From Sphingomonas sp. PP-CE-1G-424 (GTDB lineage: Bacteria > Pseudomonadota > Alphaproteobacteria > Sphingomonadales > Sphingomonadaceae): 64,000 bases of DNA. The translations under genes and the position numbers were made by a program. The notes below the pieces were generated by a model, which was given only the letters and a program-made list of their open reading frames with translations, did not search any database and was not told where the DNA came from. Each line of letters opens with the position of its first letter. Position 1 is the first letter of the stretch. Location: the NCBI RefSeq assembly GCF_004341085.1, contig NZ_SLXW01000005.1, positions 1 through 64,000 of the forward strand. The letters run 5' to 3'. Positions 61,777 through 64,000 of the stretch are shown piece after piece.

Positions 61777-63432
61777 TTACGCCTCGGTCTTGGTCGGAGC
61801 CTTCTTCGCGCGCGGCTTCTTCGCCGGTGCGTCGGCAGCTTCGGTGCCCTCTGCGTTCTCGGCAGCAACCGGCGACGACTCCGTCACGGCGGTCTCCGCT
61901 TCGACAGGAGCCGCCTTCTTCTTGGCAGGCGCCTTCTTCGCAGGCTTGGCCTCTTCCGTCGCGTCCGAAGCAGGTGCCTCGCCCGTCACGGCGTCATCCG
62001 AAGCAGTCTCGTCCGACGCTGGCTTGGCCTTCTTGGCTGCGGCCTTCTTCTTCGGCTTGTGGTTGTCGTGATCATGCGTGTGCGTGCCGCTGGCGAAACC
62101 GTCCTCGCTCTCGATCGCGGCCTCGAGCTCCTCGCGCGTGGCTTCGCGGTCGGTGATCTCGGCCTTCTCGAACAGGAAGTCGACGACCTTGTCCTCGTAC
62201 AGCGGCGCGCGCAGCTGGGCAGCGGCCATCGGCTCCTGCTGGACGTACTGCATGAACTGCTGGCGCTGCTCGGCCGGATACTGCTGCGCGGCCTGGGCGA
62301 GCAGACGCTGCATTTCCTGGTTCGAAACCTCGACGCCGTTCGCCTGGCCGATCTCGGACAGGAGCAGGCCAAGGCGCACGCGCCGCTCGGCGATCTTGCG
62401 GTAATCGTCGCGCTCGCCTTCCATCTCGGCCATCGCGGCCTCCGGATCGGCCTCGTGCGTGGCTTCGTGCTGGAGCTGCGACCAGATCTGGTTGAACTCG
62501 GCTTCGACCATCGACGGCGGCACTTCGAAGTCGTGACCCTCGGCGAGCTGGTCGAGCAGCTTGCGCTTCATGTGCGTGCGCGTGAGACCGTTATGCTCCT
62601 GCTCTATCTGACCCTTCAACAGCCCCGTGAGCTGCTCGAGGCTCTCGAGACCGAGCGACTTCGCCAGATCCTCGTCAATCTTGCTCTCGCCCGCGGTCTT
62701 CACAGACTTGACGGTGATGTCGAACGTCGCCGGCTGGCCCGCGAGCGACTTCTCCTGATACTCCTCGGGGAAGGTCACGTTCAGGACCTTGTCGTCGCCG
62801 GTCTTCACGCCGACGAGCTGATCCTCGAAGCCGGGGATGAGACGACCCGAACCGAGCTCGACGCCCATGTCGGTGCCGGTGCCGCCGTCGAACGCGACGC
62901 CGTCGGCGGTCTTGCCGACGAAATCGACGGTGACGAGATCGCCCATCGCCGCGGCGTAATCGTCGGCTGCGTCGTCCCACTTCTTCTGCTGGTCGGCGAA
63001 CTTCTGGAGCTGCTCGGTGACCGCGTCGTCGGCGACGGGCACGGTCAGGCGCTCGAGCTTGATGCCGTCGATCGCAGGTGCGGGAACCTGCGGGAGGACC
63101 TCCATCTCGACCTTGACCACGGCGTCCTTGCCGAGGTCATAGCCGTCTTCGAGCTCGACCGAAGGCTGCATCGCAGGGCGAAGCTGCTTCTCGGCGACGA
63201 GCGTCTGGACGCTCTCCTGGATCGCCGCGTTCAGCGCGTCCTGCGTCAGCGCCGGGCCGTGCATCTTGCGGATGAGGTTCGCCGGCACCTTGCCCGGACG
63301 GAAGCCCGGCATCTTCATCTGCGGCGCGAGGCGCTTCAGCTCGACATCGACCTTGGCATCGATATCCTTCGCGGTGATGGTGAGCGTAAAGGCGCGCTTG
63401 AGGCCCTCGTTCAACGTCTCGACAGTCTGCAT
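61777..63432 (-). CDS. tig: Trigger factor with long Lys/Ala-rich C-terminal extension
   Basis: From the ATG at 63432 the protein has 551 residues, longer than the usual 430-450. The first part has the ribosome-binding GFRPGKVPANLIRKM motif, the PPIase domain and the chaperone domain. The last 110 residues are low-complexity: a His cluster (HTHDHDNHK), then Ala/Lys-rich KKKAAAKKAKPASDE, KKAPAKKKAAPVE and KKPRAKKAPTK. These resemble histone-H1-like tails and may bind nucleic acid or metal (inference). Confidence 0.95.
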   Translation of the reverse strand: MQTVETLNEGLKRAFTLTITAKDIDAKVDVELKRLAPQMKMPGFRPGKVPANLIRKMHGPALTQDALNAAIQESVQTLVAEKQLRPAMQPSVELEDGYDLGKDAVVKVEMEVLPQVPAPAIDGIKLERLTVPVADDAVTEQLQKFADQQKKWDDAADDYAAAMGDLVTVDFVGKTADGVAFDGGTGTDMGVELGSGRLIPGFEDQLVGVKTGDDKVLNVTFPEEYQEKSLAGQPATFDITVKSVKTAGESKIDEDLAKSLGLESLEQLTGLLKGQIEQEHNGLTRTHMKRKLLDQLAEGHDFEVPPSMVEAEFNQIWSQLQHEATHEADPEAAMAEMEGERDDYRKIAERRVRLGLLLSEIGQANGVEVSNQEMQRLLAQAAQQYPAEQRQQFMQYVQQEPMAAAQLRAPLYEDKVVDFLFEKAEITDREATREELEAAIESEDGFASGTHTHDHDNHKPKKKAAAKKAKPASDETASDDAVTGEAPASDATEEAKPAKKAPAKKKAAPVEAETAVTESSPVAAENAEGTEAADAPAKKPRAKKAPTKTEA

Positions 63433-63500
63433 GTCCGGCCTTTGTCTAAAAGAGCATTCAGGATAATTCTTCGGGCGGTCGCCTCGCCTGCGCGGCGGGC

Positions 63501-63585
63501 TGGTGCGGGCGAAGGGACTCGAACCCCCACATCTTGCGATACTTGGACCTAAACCAAGCGCGTCTACCAGTTCCGCCACGCCCGC
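63501..63585 (-). tRNA. tRNA-Leu (TAG)
   Basis: 85 nt with long variable arm, anticodon TAG in loop TTTAGGT, T-arm GGGTTCGAGTCCC and encoded CCA. Confidence 0.95.
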
Positions 63586-63694
63586 ACAGGACATCGCCGT
63601 AGCGGGCGCGTCTATACCAACGTTGCATGCCGGGGCAAGCAGATAGGCAACTCCCGATGATTACAGGCGTTGAACACCCAGAAGGAGAGACATC

Positions 63695-63850
63695 ATGGCT
63701 ACTCAACCCCCGGCAGAATTTCCGACGCCGTCATCGCCCGTCGAGCCGACCGCGCCGCCGCCCGAGTTCAATCCGCCAGCACCCGACATCGACGTGCCAG
63801 CACCGGGCACACCGTCGAACGATCCCGCACCCGTCCAGCCGGAGTTTTGA
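63695..63850 (+). CDS. Proline-rich small protein, 51 aa
   Basis: The protein MATQPPAEFPTPSSPVEPTA continues with repeated Pro/Ala runs (PPPEFNPPAPDIDVPAPGTP). A strong GAAGGAGAG lies upstream. Intrinsically disordered; no function known. Two nt separate its stop from the next start. Confidence 0.65.
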   Translation: MATQPPAEFPTPSSPVEPTAPPPEFNPPAPDIDVPAPGTPSNDPAPVQPEF

Positions 63851-63852
63851 GC

Positions 63853-64000
63853 ATGAGTAATCCGCATTCCGGCACGAACCCCGAAACGCTCCCCGAGGAT
63901 CGTGACGACGACACCCGCAGCGACATCGAACAGGCGGTGGAGTCGCGCTCCGACGCGGTCGAGCGCGGCGAAGGCGGCGACGAACCCGAGACGTTCACCG
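63853..64000 (+). CDS. Hypothetical acidic protein, runs off right edge
   Basis: At least 49 residues, starting MSNPHSGTNPETLPEDRDDD and rich in Asp/Glu/Arg; disordered by appearance. Incomplete at the window end, so its family cannot be judged. It follows the Pro-rich gene with a 2-nt gap and is probably in the same operon. Confidence 0.55.
   Translation, partial: MSNPHSGTNPETLPEDRDDDTRSDIEQAVESRSDAVERGEGGDEPETFT

Overview
The window is a GC-rich alphaproteobacterial chromosome, most likely Sphingomonas or a close sphingomonad. This rests on the protein families (DUF6481, DUF3072, a large TonB-dependent receptor, the ccm and gsp operon layouts) and the codon use; no 16S gene is present to settle the genus. 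It falls into two parts: the end of an integrated phage genome (1 to about 16,300) and ordinary chromosome (about 16,300 to 64,000).

Prophage part. A large serine recombinase gene runs into a tRNA-Met gene, so the element is inserted at the 3' side of that tRNA and continues past the left edge of the window. A compact immunity region (CI-like repressor facing a Cro/YdaS-like regulator, then a CII-like protein) divides it. The plus-strand arm carries small early genes, a ParB-like protein and the recombinase. The long minus-strand arm carries regulators and small genes, then an AT-richer cargo block (lipoprotein, MltR-like protein, Cas2/SinR-fold protein, membrane-anchored protein, HNH nuclease). 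It ends with a LexA-type winged-helix protein, a DUF3164 protein, a packaging-type HNH nuclease and a terminase small subunit that runs off the edge. Three near-identical 8-bp-stem hairpins, plus one half-copy, lie just upstream of four consecutive cargo genes. This is the least explained structure in the window.

Chromosome part. From left to right: 2'-5' RNA ligase-like protein and Kup potassium transporter; Lrp regulator divergent from alanine dehydrogenase; cytochrome c maturation operon ccmC-D-E-F-dsbE-ccmH-ccmI; leucine-type dehydrogenase; tRNA-His; a complete type II secretion operon gspC-D-E-F-G-H-I-J-K-L-M-N; a prolyl-hydroxylase-like oxygenase; a TonB-dependent receptor with a partner lipoprotein behind a probable Pho-box array; a tetR-emrA-emrB-oprM type drug efflux operon; tRNA-Val; HU; Lon; an M1 aminopeptidase; cytochrome c; a Ca2+/H+ antiporter; a frameshifted gene; ClpX and ClpP; a glycosyltransferase; trigger factor; tRNA-Leu; and two small genes at the right edge. 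HU, Lon, ClpXP and trigger factor make the right third a protein-quality-control neighbourhood.

Fifteen REP/REPIN-like inverted repeat pairs are scattered over the chromosome part (19 to 62 kb), and none was seen in the prophage. Two are translated in frame, inside the N-termini of GspE and CcmH, and one abuts the start codon of gspF.
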